From contig NC_081415.1 in assembly GCF_030272615.1 (NCBI RefSeq), positions 419,078,757 to 419,142,756 on the forward strand: a stretch of DNA of 64,000 nucleotides, given 5' to 3'. Of this stretch, positions 33,868 through 44,799 are shown piece after piece (position 1 is the first letter of the stretch; the number at the start of each line of letters is the position of its first letter). The DNA comes from Cryptomeria japonica. Taxonomy: Eukaryota; Streptophyta; Pinopsida; Cupressales; Cupressaceae. The notes below the pieces were generated by a model. The model was not told where the DNA came from. It saw only the letters and a program-made list of their open reading frames with translations, and searched no databases. A program made the position numbers and the translations under genes.

Positions 33868-36800
33868 AAAGTATGATAAGCCCTACGATTCTAACCAAAA
33901 GTTTAGAAATCAGAAGAACTATTATTATGTGGTTGATGAAGGTGTTATAGATGAAGAATCAAAAGGAGAAGAAGTTGTGTTTATTGTCATTAAATAAGAT
34001 AGACCTGTACCTATTGATTCCACTTGTTGCACTATTGAGGAGAAGGATTTAGTTGTTAAACTTGAAGAGAAAGATGAATGGGTAATTGATAGCAGTTGTT
34101 CACATCATATGACCAGTGATAAAAGAAAATTTGTGAGCATGGAAAGGTATGATGGTGGAATAGTTATATTTGGAGATGACAAAGCCTGTGTAATCCGTGG
34201 GAGAGGTTCTATTTCTTTTGATGGTAAGCATAACATTAATGATGTCTTGTATGTTCAAGGTTTGGAACATAATCTTTTGAGTGTTGGACAAATGGTTGAT
34301 AAAGGTTATGATCTACAATTTAAGGATGGTAAATGCAAGATCTTGAATGCCTTTGGTATAGAGATTGCATTAGGAATGAAGACTGAAGGTAACATTTTTC
34401 ATTTGAATGTTGGTGAGAAAATTTGTTTGATTGCTCAGATAGATGAGAATTGGTTGTGGCATAGGAGAATGTGTCATGTGAGTTTTGATTCAATGGTCAA
34501 GATTTGTTCTACACATGTTGTTAGAGATATGCCTAAGATTGTTAAGCTTGCTAATCTGGTATGTAACGAATGTCAGTTGGGTAAGTAAAAAAGTATTTCT
34601 TTCAAGAGCAAATAGTATACATTTGATGGACTGCTAGATCTAGTACATATTGACCTATATGGACCTACAAATGTTAGAAGTGTGCAGGGTGATAGATATT
34701 TTATGCTGCTAATTGATGATTATTCAAGGATGATGTAGGTTGCCTTTTTGAAGAAGAAATCAGAAGCATTGGACAAATTCAAGATATTCAAAGCTAAGGT
34801 TGAGACTGCATTTGGGTTCAAGGTGAAATATTTGTGATCTGACAGAGGTGGAGAATTTTGTTCCAGTGAGTTCAATTCATTCTGTGAGATGCATGGAAAC
34901 ATAAGACAATTATCTGCTCCTAGAACCCCTCAGCGAAATGGAGTTGTTGAAAGGAAGAATAGAATTGTTTTGGATGATGCAAGGACTATGTTGATTGAGG
35001 AAAATGTTCTGAAGATCTACTAGAGAGAAGCCATTAGTACAGTTGTTTACACATTCAACAGAGTTCACATCAAAGGTGATACCGATAAGACCCCTTGTGA
35101 TCTTTGGTTTGGTCATGTTCCTACTATGAGATATTTCAGAGTATTTGGTAGCAAATGTTATATCAAGATAGATGAGGATATAGGAAAGTTTGATGCTAGA
35201 AGCGATGAAGGAATTTTTTTGGGGATATTCTACAAAGAGAAAAGCCTACCAGTGCTAAAAAAAGAGACTGAGAAAGATAGTGGAAAGTGCAAATGTGAAG
35301 GTGGATGAGAACCTTGGGAAAGAAATCAGAGCATGTGGTTATGATGATGGTCAACGTGTTGTTTTAGCCCCTATTCAGATTGAAGAGCATAAGAAGAATT
35401 ATCCGGTATAAATTGTTAATTTGGATGTTGTTGTTGTCGGTGATAGAGTGTAGGAACCTGAGAATCAGAACAATCAGAGACTCTGAGGTATGTAAGATTG
35501 AATCATTCTGAAAATTAAATTATTGGTGATAAGAACAAGGGTGTAATGAATAGATGAAAGTTAGTTGTTGAAGAAGTATGCTTGATTTATAAAGTTGAAC
35601 CTAAATATATTGTTGAAGCTTGTAAAGATGAAAGTTGGATGAGAGCTATGGAAGAAGAACTAGATTAGATTGAAAAGAATAATACATGGGAACTTGTGCC
35701 TAGACCTAAGGATAAGAATGTTATTGGTACTAAATGGGTATTCAGAAACAAATTGAATGAATTCGATGAAGTTGTCAAAAATAAAGCAAGACTCGTTTGC
35801 AAAGGATATTCATAGTAAGAAGGAATTGATTATGAGGAGAATTTTTCTTTGGTTGCCAGACTTGAAGCTATTAGACTATTGCTTGCTTATGCTGCTTATA
35901 AAGATTTCAAGGTATATCAGATGGGTGTCAAATCTGCCTTTTTGAATGGTGATCTTGAGGAAGAAGGCTACATTGAGAAACTTAATGGATTGTCACTGTC
36001 AGATGATGGAGACATGGTATGTAAATTGAAGAAAGAACTCTATGGATTGAAAAAAGCCCCTAGAGTCGGGTATGCTAGATTAGATAAATACTTGTTGAAA
36101 TTGGGATTTACTAAAGGTGATGTTGATAGTAACCTGTATTTCAAGATTGAGAATGATAGCATCCTGATTGTTGAAGTCTTTGTTGGTGATATTATCTTTG
36201 GAGGTGATGATGATTTGAGCATGAAGTTTGTCTGTGATATGCAGAAAGAATTTGAGATGTCTATGATTGGTGGGATGAAATTTTTCCTAGGTTTGCAAAT
36301 TGCACAGACTGGAAAAGGTATATTCATATCTCAAACTAAGTATGTGAAGGAATTGTTGAAGAATTTTGGTTTAGATGACTCCAAACCAGTTGGAACTCCT
36401 ATGGTGATTGGTTGTAAATTGTCTAAGAATAATGAATCTTCGAAATCTAATTAGAGTTTGTATAGATCTATGATTGGTGGACTGCTATATATTACACAGA
36501 CCGGACCAGACATTATGCATGTTGTATGTATGGCTGCTAGATATCAAGTTGATCAAAAGGAAATTCATGTCACTATTGTTAAGAGGATATTCAGATATTT
36601 GAAGGGAACTATAGATTATGGACTATGGTATCCGAGGAATGATGATTTCATGCTATGTGCTTACACTTATGTTGATTGAGCCGGTGATGTTGATCACCAG
36701 AAGAGCACTATCGGTGGAGCATTATTTTTGGGTAAGAAGTTGGTTTCATGGGCTAGTAAGAAACCAGATTCAGTATCCTTATCTACTGCTGAAGCTGGGT

Positions 36801-37129
36801 ATATTGTTGCTACTAGTAATTGCACTCAGGTAGTTTAGATGAAGGAATGTTGAAAGATCAGAGTTATTTATGATGAGCCTATTGCTATTTACTGTGATAA
36901 TTCCAATGCTATTAACATGTCAAAGAATCTGGTGCAACATTCAAAGACTAAACATGTGTCAATCAAATATCATTACTTGAGAGAGAAGGTTAGTGAAGAG
37001 AAGGTGAAACTGGAGTATGTATCTACAAAGAAACAAATTGTTGATATTTTCACTAAGACTTTGCCTGCAGATACATTTATCTATTTGAGAGACAAGTTAG
37101 GGGTATCCACCCTTCCTGATGACAACTAG
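33868..37129 (+). pseudogene. E3 pol pseudogene (protease, integrase, RT, RNase H)
   Basis: Continues gag in the +1 frame. Protease WVIDSSCSHHM near 34083 has D-S-S in place of D-S-G. The pre-integrase segment WLWHRRMCHVSF to CNECQLGK ends at a TAA (34586). Integrase shows DGLLDLVHIDLYGP, SDRGGEF and TPQRNGVVER, with several stops. RT (35640-36310) has KLKKELYGLKKAPR and FVGD at 36179-36190, where the first catalytic Asp of Y/FVDD is Gly. RNase H has a Trp codon changed to TGA at 36677, then GDVDHQKSTIGGA, and the frame ends VDIFTKTL...STLPDDN at 37129. Frameshifts lie near 35220 and 36855, with many stops between 35400 and 35850. It is dead as protease, integrase and RT. Confidence 0.9.
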
Positions 37130-37317
37130 ATGCATTGAGTTGTATCAATCCAGTCAATTTTAGAGCATTATCTTTTTATCTAGATTGGTGAGTTGGTATT
37201 GCTCCTTTGTTGGAGTAGTTTGTTGGCTTGGTTATGTATTTTGGGGAGAGAGAGATTCATGTCTTTGTTTTTGGGGAGAAATTTTGGTTATCTATTTTGA
37301 GAGATTTAGCATTGTTG

Positions 37318-37454
37318 TCAAAGGGGGAGAGATATTATGTGAAAAATTGCTTTATCTATCCCGATCTTAGGGGGAGTTTGTTGGAGATATCTTCTTTCTT
37401 TGTATTGATTATTTTTCACATTCATATGTTGCCATCAATGTCAAAGGGGGAGAT
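37318..37454 (+). promoter_or_regulatory. E3 PPT with two upstream PPT-like tracts
   Basis: The PPT TCAAAGGGGGAGAT at 37441-37454 abuts the 3' LTR. TCAAAGGGGGAGAG at 37318 and TTAGGGGGAGTTTGTTGG at 37368 look like decoy copies. The latter is even followed by an LTR-start-like TTGTTGG. Confidence 0.85.
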
Positions 37455-38734
37455 TGTTGGATATTGTTGTTCATTGTTGTTCATTGTTGCTGCGAGGATA
37501 TGTTGTTGTCATTGATCTCAACATATTCTTGTGTAATGCTCTGGTGATTGCAGATTGGGAAGATCTTATGATCTGGTTTTGGAGTGTTGTTTTGTTGATC
37601 ACTGTATTGCTGAGTTCAGTATATCCTCTAGTATGTTCCAATGTGATCAGATCTTGTGCTGGAATTTCAAAATATCTTTTGGGTTGGTCTTGTGTATCTT
37701 CATTTCAGATGGTTCATGATTTGGCGCTCCACAAGTTATCTTTATTCATGGCATTTGTCAATTGGTTGTGTTCTTGAGCTTTCAGACGTTGACCGATGAA
37801 GATTTGAAAAGTGGTGTTGGTGCAGTTGTTCCTAATGATTCTAACATGCTTGTTGGTGTTTCTTATTCGTGTTCTATTTGTTTTGGTGATCTACATTGAT
37901 CGTTGTGTGATTTTTTGGTGGTTTGCATCAACCAGTGATGATTTTCATGTTATGCGGTTTTTCAGGTGGTGTAGCATGTTGCGGTTGATCTTGGCGTTAT
38001 TTTTAGTGGAGTTGATCATTTGGGAATTTGATTTAGGTCCATGATATGCTATGTAAATCATTATATTGGTCCAATGGTTGATATTTATATCATGTGATGT
38101 AATTTTTTAATTATGAGTTGAGGGTTAGGGCTTAGCCAACCTTGTTATCAAGGTTGATGAATTGTATATATAGGTGAAATATTCATGTAATTTGGATATT
38201 GGTGTTGTGTTTGCATTATCAGAGAGAGGTGTATGTGCAAACAAGTGATTTATCCTTCGGTGATGAGATTGAGGTGAGATTGGTGTTGCAGGGTAGACAA
38301 CTGTGCTTAACTGGAACTATAATCAGGCATTTGGAGATTTTATTATTTCAGTTCATTTCTTTTGGATTGCGGTCTGAATATTATTGTAAGTCAATGAGAC
38401 TTCCCTAAGGGTTGTTGCCTTCCAGGTCATTATATTTGAGTAGTGAGCTCTAGGCAATGTGTCTGAATTCATGTGCATTCCCCATTGTAATATTTTCACA
38501 TACTACTGCAAAGTATCATCTTATTGTGGGTAGGTTCCCACCATGGTTTTTCCCTAAACCGGGTTTTCCATGTCAAAATCTTGGTGTTGTGTGTTGTTCT
38601 CTCAATTTGCTTATATGTTTTGTTGCTACAATTTATCAGATCTATTTTTGGTGGTTAATTTTATGTAATCCGGTGAAGACCGATTCACCCCCCCCCCCCC
38701 CTCTCTCAGTCTTCCTTCTTGATTGATGCTAACA
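37455..38734 (+). repeat. E3 3' LTR
   Basis: 1280 bp, TGTTGGATATTG...GATGCTAACA. It differs from the 5' LTR by substitutions and small indels, including an extra TTGTTCATTG copy near its start, a duplicated GAGATTG stretch near 38265 and a longer C tract (38689-38700). Confidence 0.95.
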
Positions 38735-38739
38735 TCTTG
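38735..38739. repeat. E3 target-site duplication, right copy (TCTTG)
   Basis: Exact match to 31623-31627. Confidence 0.9.
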
Positions 38740-40370
38740 TTCCTTCAAAAGAAAAATTGATCAAAGTTAAACTAGATTTCCAAAATGATAAAGTTAAATA
38801 TAGAAGTTTACCTGAACTATATATGTGAGGCCAATCAAATGGATAAAAAGTAAGATATACCACAACCCAAGCAGAGAAAGACTTGAAAGAAATGTCTTCA
38901 CCAATAAAAAATGATAGCTCTTTAACTTGGAATAGACTTGTGAGACCAAGAAAAAAGAAAAAATGATAATGACAACAAAAACTTATTAACTTGGAATAGA
39001 TCATTAACTTGTTTTCCAAATCGTACTAAGATATCTAATTTTTTTATTCAAGTTTTCAAGTTTTTGTTTATTTTAGGTCTAAAAGTTTGACAGCTTTCTA
39101 TTTTTGACAATATAAAGGTCTGATTTTTTTACTGAATTTGCAAGTTTCTAAAAGATTTATTTTGAACCAAATTCATTGGGAAATATTCCAATTGCATGGG
39201 TTTATGTGCTAAATGCATTGGGAAATTTATCAGATGCATGAAGGAACTCTTTGGATGCATGGAGGAATTTTCTAGCTACATGGGAGAACTTGCAGATGCA
39301 TATTTCTATAGGGTTTTGAGCTTTTGGGAAAAGATTTTGACTTGAAAAGTGACTCAATTCAACTAGTTTGTATAAACATAAAATGTAGAATGCATACAAT
39401 CCTAGATCCACAAATGAAAATTATTTGAACTTGATTACTTTTAGTTTATATAATATTTCTTCTTTAAAAATTGATTAAATATACAAGCATACATTTAAGA
39501 AATAGAAAGAAAACAAATTACCTTTTTTCCCCTTTTGGTTTCAAGTAGGTAAGGAGATCTACACAATCAAGCACACAAAACACACCAACAAGCCTACTCA
39601 AATGAGATTATCAATCCTTGTATGCACAAGAAATGATGGCCAAAAAGTTCAATTAGAGGGTTTACAAGCTCAACTAGGAGTATCCTATATATACTACAAG
39701 GGTATGTTGAGTCCTAAATAGATGAAAGTAAACACTCACAAACAATCAGGAGGAAAGGGTAACCCACTCTCCACCTTCATTTATCTCAGGTATAAAATTA
39801 TTAGAGGCTTAGCTTAAATTGATAACATTCCACTTTCAAGAGGTGTGTCTTTCAATTCACTCCCTACTCTTTATACTTCATTAGAACACAAGAGTTGAGG
39901 TCATTCCCTAGAGTAATAACATCTCTAGGAAGGCCCCTTCAAAAAAGAAAGATTTTTTATTTCTAGTCACTCAAGTTCACCACTAAGGTGTAAGAGGAGA
40001 GCATATGTAAGTAGATCTTGAGGATTATTTTAAATTGATAATAGATTACTAAACATAACATATTATGATGAAATAATTGATCAAACTATTACCAACAAGA
40101 ACACTAGATCAACCTAGAAGTACTGTAGAGAGGTCTATCATATCATCTTGTATGCCAAGACTACAAAGCTTGCATCTTCAAGAATTCATACATTAACACC
40201 TACAACATTAATAAAATAAGAAGAATATATGATTGGTATTGTATTAAACCTCACCATAGATAAAAATCATAGGGAATTGCAAAAATCAAGCAACAATTTT
40301 ACAGAGTGAATCCAAGTCAATCCACCCCATAGGTGGCTCTATAACAAAAAAAAATTCATTTTCTCTCACT
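38740..40370. other. Non-coding flank of E3, probably remaining LTR of the antisense gypsy relic
   Basis: No recognisable domain. If the PBS-like site at 31602 is real, the LTR it belongs to begins at 31615 and resumes here after E3. The sequence is AT-rich. A short local iteration of TGCATGGGTTTATG / GATGCATGAAGG / GATGCATGGAGG lies at 39190-39300. Confidence 0.3.
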
Positions 40371-41168
40371 TTCAAGTATAGGGATTTCAACAACTGGGAC
40401 ATTAATTTATTAAGAACAATATTGAAACCTAGCTCCTCCAATGGAGTGGATTGAAAATTTTTGTTTTATTGATCTTGGAACTCAAGATGAATCTTCATTC
40501 TTGACTATGACCAAAAACTAATGAAATTACTCTTTGATCTAACCTTATAATGGCATGGCCAAAGTCTCTCAGCTCCTCAAACCTCTCTCTCAAAATATTA
40601 AGAGCAATTATTACTTACATAGGTATAGAACTAAAAATGAGTCTTATGAAAGACTCAATAAGTTGTCTCTTTTGGCCTTTATACCATTCCTCATTTCTAA
40701 GCTTTCATAAAAAACACATAATTTTAATTTATAAGACAATCCTGAAAAGATAAACCTTTAATAAGACCTTTAATGAATCCTAGTAGGATTTCAAGCATAT
40801 AATTATTTCTTGTTGTCATTCAAAGAAGCCAAAAAATAGACCAAACCTCTTTAGCAAAGAAGTAGGAGAAGAAAACATGATCAACATTATTAAGAACTCT
40901 CGAGGATGACTATGCAATGGAAGATTTTTTAACAAGATCTATTTAAAGCACAACTTGTTTGGTTCCAACACACTAGTCCATAGGTGATTGAGAATATTAG
41001 ACCATTGATCAAGACTAAGAGTCAAGTTCTAACACTCATTATTGAGGTGATTGGCCACATCCTATGTTTTCACTATAGAGTTGTATGTCACTTTGGAAGA
41101 AACTTTAAGTAACATTGTGCCATCAAACCATTGAGCCTTACTAATTATATCAGCCTCAATGATCAATT

Positions 41169-41184
41169 TAGCACAAAATTTTAG
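41169..41184. repeat. SINE target-site duplication, left copy
   Basis: TAGCACAAAATTTTAG, matched with one difference by 41591-41606. A 16-bp direct repeat is typical of LINE-machinery (TPRT) insertion. Confidence 0.9.
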
Positions 41185-41590
41185 GGGTTCACCCCATAGC
41201 ACAGTGGTACAGCTGCAAGCCTCCCTTAATGGAGGTCATGAGTTCGATGTGAGGGGCTTGGCCCCTTTCTACCCCTGTCATTCCACATCGTTCATCATTG
41301 CACTGGTATGCTGACTTGACAAACAAAGTTTTGCTTTGGCCAGAGAGGTAGTTCGTTGTTGGTGCACGCTGAGGAGTGATTGATAAATTTGGAGCGTGCT
41401 CTTGGTCCCCCCGATGCTTGATGGTCTATTGCTCTCTATTTATTGGCTAGGAAATTGGCAGTTGTGCTATCAGGTTGTGTAGGATGCTTCAAAGAGGATG
41501 CCTTGGCCCTTGATTCATAGATGAGGTCCTCCTTGTGATCTCACTGGTTCATAGCTCCAGTCAAAAGTGCTTGCTTAAAAAAAAAAAAAA
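41185..41590 (+). mobile_element. tRNA-derived SINE with poly(A) tail
   Basis: A 406-bp element between 16-bp TSDs. The head GGGTTCACCCC leads to a pol III A box (TAGCACAGTGG, 41197-41207) and, 32 bp later, a B box (GAGTTCGATGT, 41240-41250). These are spaced as in tRNA genes and are tRNA-like promoters for RNA polymerase III. A body without coding capacity (41255-41570) follows, ending CTTGCTT plus 14 A. It is inserted in plus orientation into the antisense LINE relic. The paralogous LINE copy at 43080-43130 has the same flanks without the SINE. In SINE families the RNA is moved by a partner LINE that recognises the tail, here plausibly a poly(A)-using L1-type LINE. Confidence 0.9.
41197..41250 (+). 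promoter_or_regulatory. SINE internal pol III promoter (A and B boxes)
   Basis: A box TAGCACAGTGG at 41197-41207 and B box GAGTTCGATGT at 41240-41250 (consensus GGTTCGANNCC). The B box has lost the final CC, so promoter strength today is doubtful. Confidence 0.75.
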
Positions 41591-41606
41591 TAGCACAAGA
41601 TTTTAG
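41591..41606. repeat. SINE target-site duplication, right copy
   Basis: TAGCACAAGATTTTAG directly after the poly(A) tail, 15 of 16 positions identical to the left copy. Confidence 0.9.
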
Positions 41607-41799
41607 AACTTTACAAGCTTCCCTAACCACTGAGTAGGTCCTCCAGTGGGAATAAGGAAGACAATACTCAATTCTTAGGTCAAACCAAACTATCAATTGC
41701 ATATTCTCCAGAATATGGGAAAAGTTATTAATGTCTTTATTATAAAATGTTAACTATGAAAATATTTCTTTGATGTAAAATATTAATTTGGTAGAAGGT

Positions 41800-41916
41800 T
41801 TGCCAAATATAATAGCTTTTAAATATACTTGTACAAGATACCTAGCTAAGAAAATATACAACAAATCCTTTCTTGAAATCAAACATGAAAGAAAATAAAA
41901 AAAATTGTACCTTATA
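41800..41916. repeat. Direct repeat A (partner at 42692-42800)
   Basis: AAATATAATAGC followed by TTTTAAATATAC recurs at 42692-42716, and similarity continues through TTTCTTGAA and AATTGTACCTT to about 42800. On the minus strand it encodes SRKDLLYIFLARYLVQVYL, so it is LINE coding remnant duplicated along with the zf-RVT-like part. Confidence 0.75.
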
Positions 41917-41929
41917 CATAGCGATAATT

Positions 41930-42300
41930 AGACACTTGTATTTGTTGATGATTATTTTAGACAAGTTTGGATCAATTTTTTCAAAACCAAAGATCAACTT
42001 CTAATATACTTCATTGCTATTCATGTCTTGTTGAAATAATCTAAATCCCAATTTAAGGTTCTTAAAATTGATAATAAAATTGAATATGTTAATAATGTAC
42101 TACATTCCTTATTTAAAAAGGTGAGATATTAAGCATCAAAGAGCTATATATTATACACCTAAGAAAAATGGAGCAACCACAAGAAACCATAAGACAATTG
42201 TAAAAATAGCTAAATGTACATTGCTAAAAACATATCGTAAATTTATTTAATTGATACGAATCTTACCAAAATTATAAATATTATTACTCTTAAAGAAGTT
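41930..42300 (+). pseudogene. Ty1/copia integrase-core fossil
   Basis: Plus-strand reading gives DDYFRQVWINFFKTKDQLL, HVLLK-stop-SKSQFKVLKIDNKIEYVNN, SLFKK, then after a frameshift GIKHQRAIYYTPKKNGA and NHKTIVKIAKCTLLK. This follows the copia integrase core: DDYSR.x.W..F...K, LR.DNGGEY, HQ.S..YTPQQNG and NRTI.E.AR. The second catalytic Asp (in KIDNKIEY) is kept, but GGE has become KIE and the region is broken. It lies between the two LINE relic copies and is a small fragment of an old element. Confidence 0.7.
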
Positions 42301-42691
42301 TTGTTAGGGAAAAAATCTAGTGTTTTCATGTTCTAGATTCTCCTAGACATATACATATTCGTAAATAAATAAATAAAACTTGAATATAAATTCATCCATT
42401 TTTGTTTGATGTGATGAATATTCTAAAACATATGGTACATATAATGCTTAAACTAATAAAGTTAATATTAAAAGAAAAACATACATTGTTGAGAATGGAG
42501 TCTATTATTGTTTTAAAAATGATATGATTGTCATTGATGTTAAAATAATAGTAAACATAATATTTAAATTGATAATAATTGTAAAATGGATTATAATAAG
42601 AGTGCAATTTTATATGTACTCTTCCATTCATGATAATTCATTTAAAATGTCTAAACCAATGCCTAATTGGGTTCAAATTTTGATACAAGAG

Positions 42692-43140
42692 GGTAAATAT
42701 AATAGCTTTTAAATATACTTGTACTAGATACATGGCTAATAAAATATATAGAAAATTCTTTCTTGAAGTCAAGAATGAAAGAAAGTAAAAATTGTACCTT
42801 CTACAAAATGAACAAAGATTGATAGAATGACAAAACAATGGAAGATTTTTTGACAACAAGGTCCATTTAAAGCATGACTTCTTTGGTTCCAATACACTAG
42901 ACCATGAGTGATTGAGGATATTAGACCACTGGGTAAGACTAAGAGTCAAGTTCCAAAACCCATTGAGTCGATTGGCCACATCTTGTGTTTTCACCATAGA
43001 GTTGTATTTCACTTTGGAAGTAACTTTAAGTAAAATTGTGCCATCACACCATTGAGCCTTGTTAACCATATCAGCCTCAATGATCATTTTAGTAGAAAAT
43101 TTTAGAACTTTACAAGCTTCCCTAATGATGACGAGGCAAC
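42692..43140 (-). pseudogene. LINE reverse-transcriptase 3' region relic, copy 2 (empty SINE site)
   Basis: The minus strand from about 43140 reads IIREACKVLKFSTKMIIEAD, KAQWCDGTILLKVTSKVKYN, NGFWNLTLSLTQWSNILNHS, LEPKKSCFKWTLLSKNLPL. This is the zf-RVT-like C-terminal region of a LINE, less decayed than copy 1. The site where copy 1 holds the SINE reads TTTAGTAGAAAATTTTAGAAC here (43087-43107), uninterrupted. After it, repeat A' (42692-42800) encodes SRKNFLYILLAMYLVQVYL. The segment order relative to copy 1 shows a rearranged tandem duplication. Confidence 0.6.
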
Positions 43141-43159
43141 ATACCAGAAGGAGGTAACC

Positions 43160-43690
43160 TTGAACCAGCCAATCTCTAAGGCATACAAACTCAACTGGTT
43201 GCAACTTACACAACACCAAATCATGAAATGGTTCAATAACTCTAAACAACACCTTGGAAAACCCAAAGGCTCCACTATGTCACATTATAGACAAGTAACA
43301 CTTCTCAAGTTTCTGTGTGACTACCCACACCCTTGCACACATGAGTGGGCTACTACTAGGCTTGAGGGTTTGAATGGCCCACTTGACCAATTCAATACAA
43401 CAATCCTTGGAGGGGCTTTCTCACAAAACCTTAACACAAATGAAAGAGGATTTCATGGTTTTGATCCACCGGAACATCAATTTTGACTCACTCGCCCACA
43501 AACTGAACCAGATCCAATTAGGCATCCTTTTGAAGGAATCGGGTGACAACTTTTGACACCCTAAGGATCTAAGAAAATAAATTATATTTTTAGATACCCT
43601 TTTGGGAGTTATCAACAATATCTTCATTTTTGGTACCGATCCAACTTGCAGATATTCCAGCCAATGTTGTACTAACAAACCTAATAAGGC
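43160..43690 (+). other. Unrecognised decayed frames
   Basis: 43160-43486 (108 codons, with YRQVTLLKFLCDYPHPCTHEW and TTRLEGLNGPLDQF) and the overlapping 43374-43556 (MKEDFMVLIHRNINFDSLAH) have protein-like composition. I recognise no domain in either. The second resembles a helical gag-like or coiled segment. Its position just beyond the LTR of the antisense chromovirus gives no help. Host gene, TE gag or chance cannot be separated by eye. Confidence 0.25.
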
Positions 43691-43879
43691 TTTTAGACCT
43701 ATTTGAGTGAACGCCTTTCACAAACTGGTTTGGTTCTCCTATGGGTGACCATCACTGACCGTGAAATATCATGTAAACCTACAAATTACTCTTCTACCAC
43801 ATTCAAACCCTTTTCTAGTGCTCTAACACTTAATTCTCTCGCACTGCACTCATCAAACCTGTATGTCACACAAATATGT

Positions 43880-44739
43880 CATACCTAGGGTTAGTTCTCC
43901 ATCCTCTTTGCCCTGTTGTATCCTCTTAATGGCTTTTGTAACTAACATATGATATAGTGTCCTATCATCTCATGTAACGGTAGAGTGTTCAGTTAAGGAT
44001 TGATAGGCCAAAACCCATTATTGTAGTCAAACCCTAGGGGTTTAAGGGTTTTAGACTACTCGATAGAGATTTGCTTGTAGAATAGGGAAGAAATCATTTC
44101 AAGACTTCACACTAAAAAAAATAAAAAAAATTAAAACAATATAGTTACAGTAACTATGTGATGAGCATTCTTTTCAATCCACCTTCAGTATGCAATCAAC
44201 AGAAATTAGATGAGTTTTTTCGAGTTTCCAACAATTCTTGATGCTTCAATTTCTTTCCAAATCAATAAACATACATCCTTCAGTGTTTGGGGCCTTTAAA
44301 GGTGTTTCCCAAATGACCACAACCTCCTCCAACTATTTTTCAAACTGACTGACCATTGGAGAATCATGACTTACAAAAAGTGCAAAATTGTCATGACAAC
44401 CAATTGACAATATGACAACTTTTGCATAATTTAACCAACTTAGACTCAAGACTATCATAGTCCCCCAAAATGATTACATTTGATTCTAAAACATCAAAAA
44501 TGACTCAAATAGACTTGTGGTAGCTTGATCCCTCAATTTAGACCATTGTGACCCTTATTGACTCAATTTGCTCTACAAGACCCTACATGACAATTTGACC
44601 CAAACATGGACAAACTTGTCACACTCCTAGGTTATTGAATTACAAAAAGGACCCATAGGGTCTTATTACATTCCTTCTAGGATAATATAAAATTATATTA
44701 TTCTTGGTTCATTTCTTCATAGGTAGGTTCTCCTGCACA
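43880..44739 (-). repeat. Candidate 3' LTR of the antisense chromovirus
   Basis: On the minus strand the purine stretch CGGGGAGTA (44741-44749) is followed by TTGTGCAGGAGAACC, so the LTR should start near 44739 and run to lower coordinates. No coding is visible. The far end is not determinable; 43880 is a placeholder near a TATGACA. It contains CCCTTAAACCCCTAGGG near 44035. Confidence 0.4.
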
Positions 44740-44740
44740 A

Positions 44741-44749
44741 TACTCCCCG
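44741..44749 (-). promoter_or_regulatory. Chromovirus polypurine tract
   Basis: Minus-strand CGGGGAGTA lies about 50 bp after the chromodomain-coding end and directly before the LTR start-like TTGTGCAGG. Confidence 0.55.
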
Positions 44750-44799
44750 AGTGAAATTTGTCTCAAGTCCTCTTAGAGACCAACTATTGTAAATCACCA

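Larger units (their letters stand above)
31628..38734 (+). mobile_element. Ty1/copia LTR retrotransposon E3 (complete structure)
   Basis: About 7.1 kb with LTRs of 1245 and 1280 bp, initiator-Met PBS, gag-pol, PPT and a perfect 5-bp TSD. Gag is open; pol is broken. E3 belongs to the same broad group as E1 (similar gag and integrase text, for example VFGSKCYIK) but has a different LTR family. A solo LTR of its own family lies at 26631-27894. It is inserted at the 5' edge of an antisense gypsy relic. Confidence 0.95.
40370..41760 (-). pseudogene. LINE reverse-transcriptase 3' region relic, copy 1 (interrupted by a SINE)
   Basis: Read on the minus strand. REACKVLKS (near 41630) is followed by the SINE, then IIEADIISKAQWFDGTMLLK, KVTYNSIVKT, NLTLSLDQWSNILNHLW (near 41000), EPNKLCFK, and then NNVDHVFFSYFFAKEVWSIF (near 40850). 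This W...L..EPKK.CF.W..L...LP followed by HVFF-x-x-FAKEVW resembles the zf-RVT region at the C-terminus of plant L1-type LINE proteins. Multiple stops. Below 40800 the text weakens. Copy 2 lies at 42692-43140. The family call is by pattern and should be searched. Confidence 0.6.

Noticed and set aside
41185-41260. Possible tRNA gene
   Set aside because: A and B boxes are present, but the cloverleaf is poor, the B box is decayed, and the unit continues into a SINE body with poly(A) and TSDs.
42638-43252. Possible functional 204-codon minus-strand gene
   Set aside because: The text is LINE C-terminal (zf-RVT-like) remnant fused by chance to flanking DNA; copy 1 of the same segment is full of stops.
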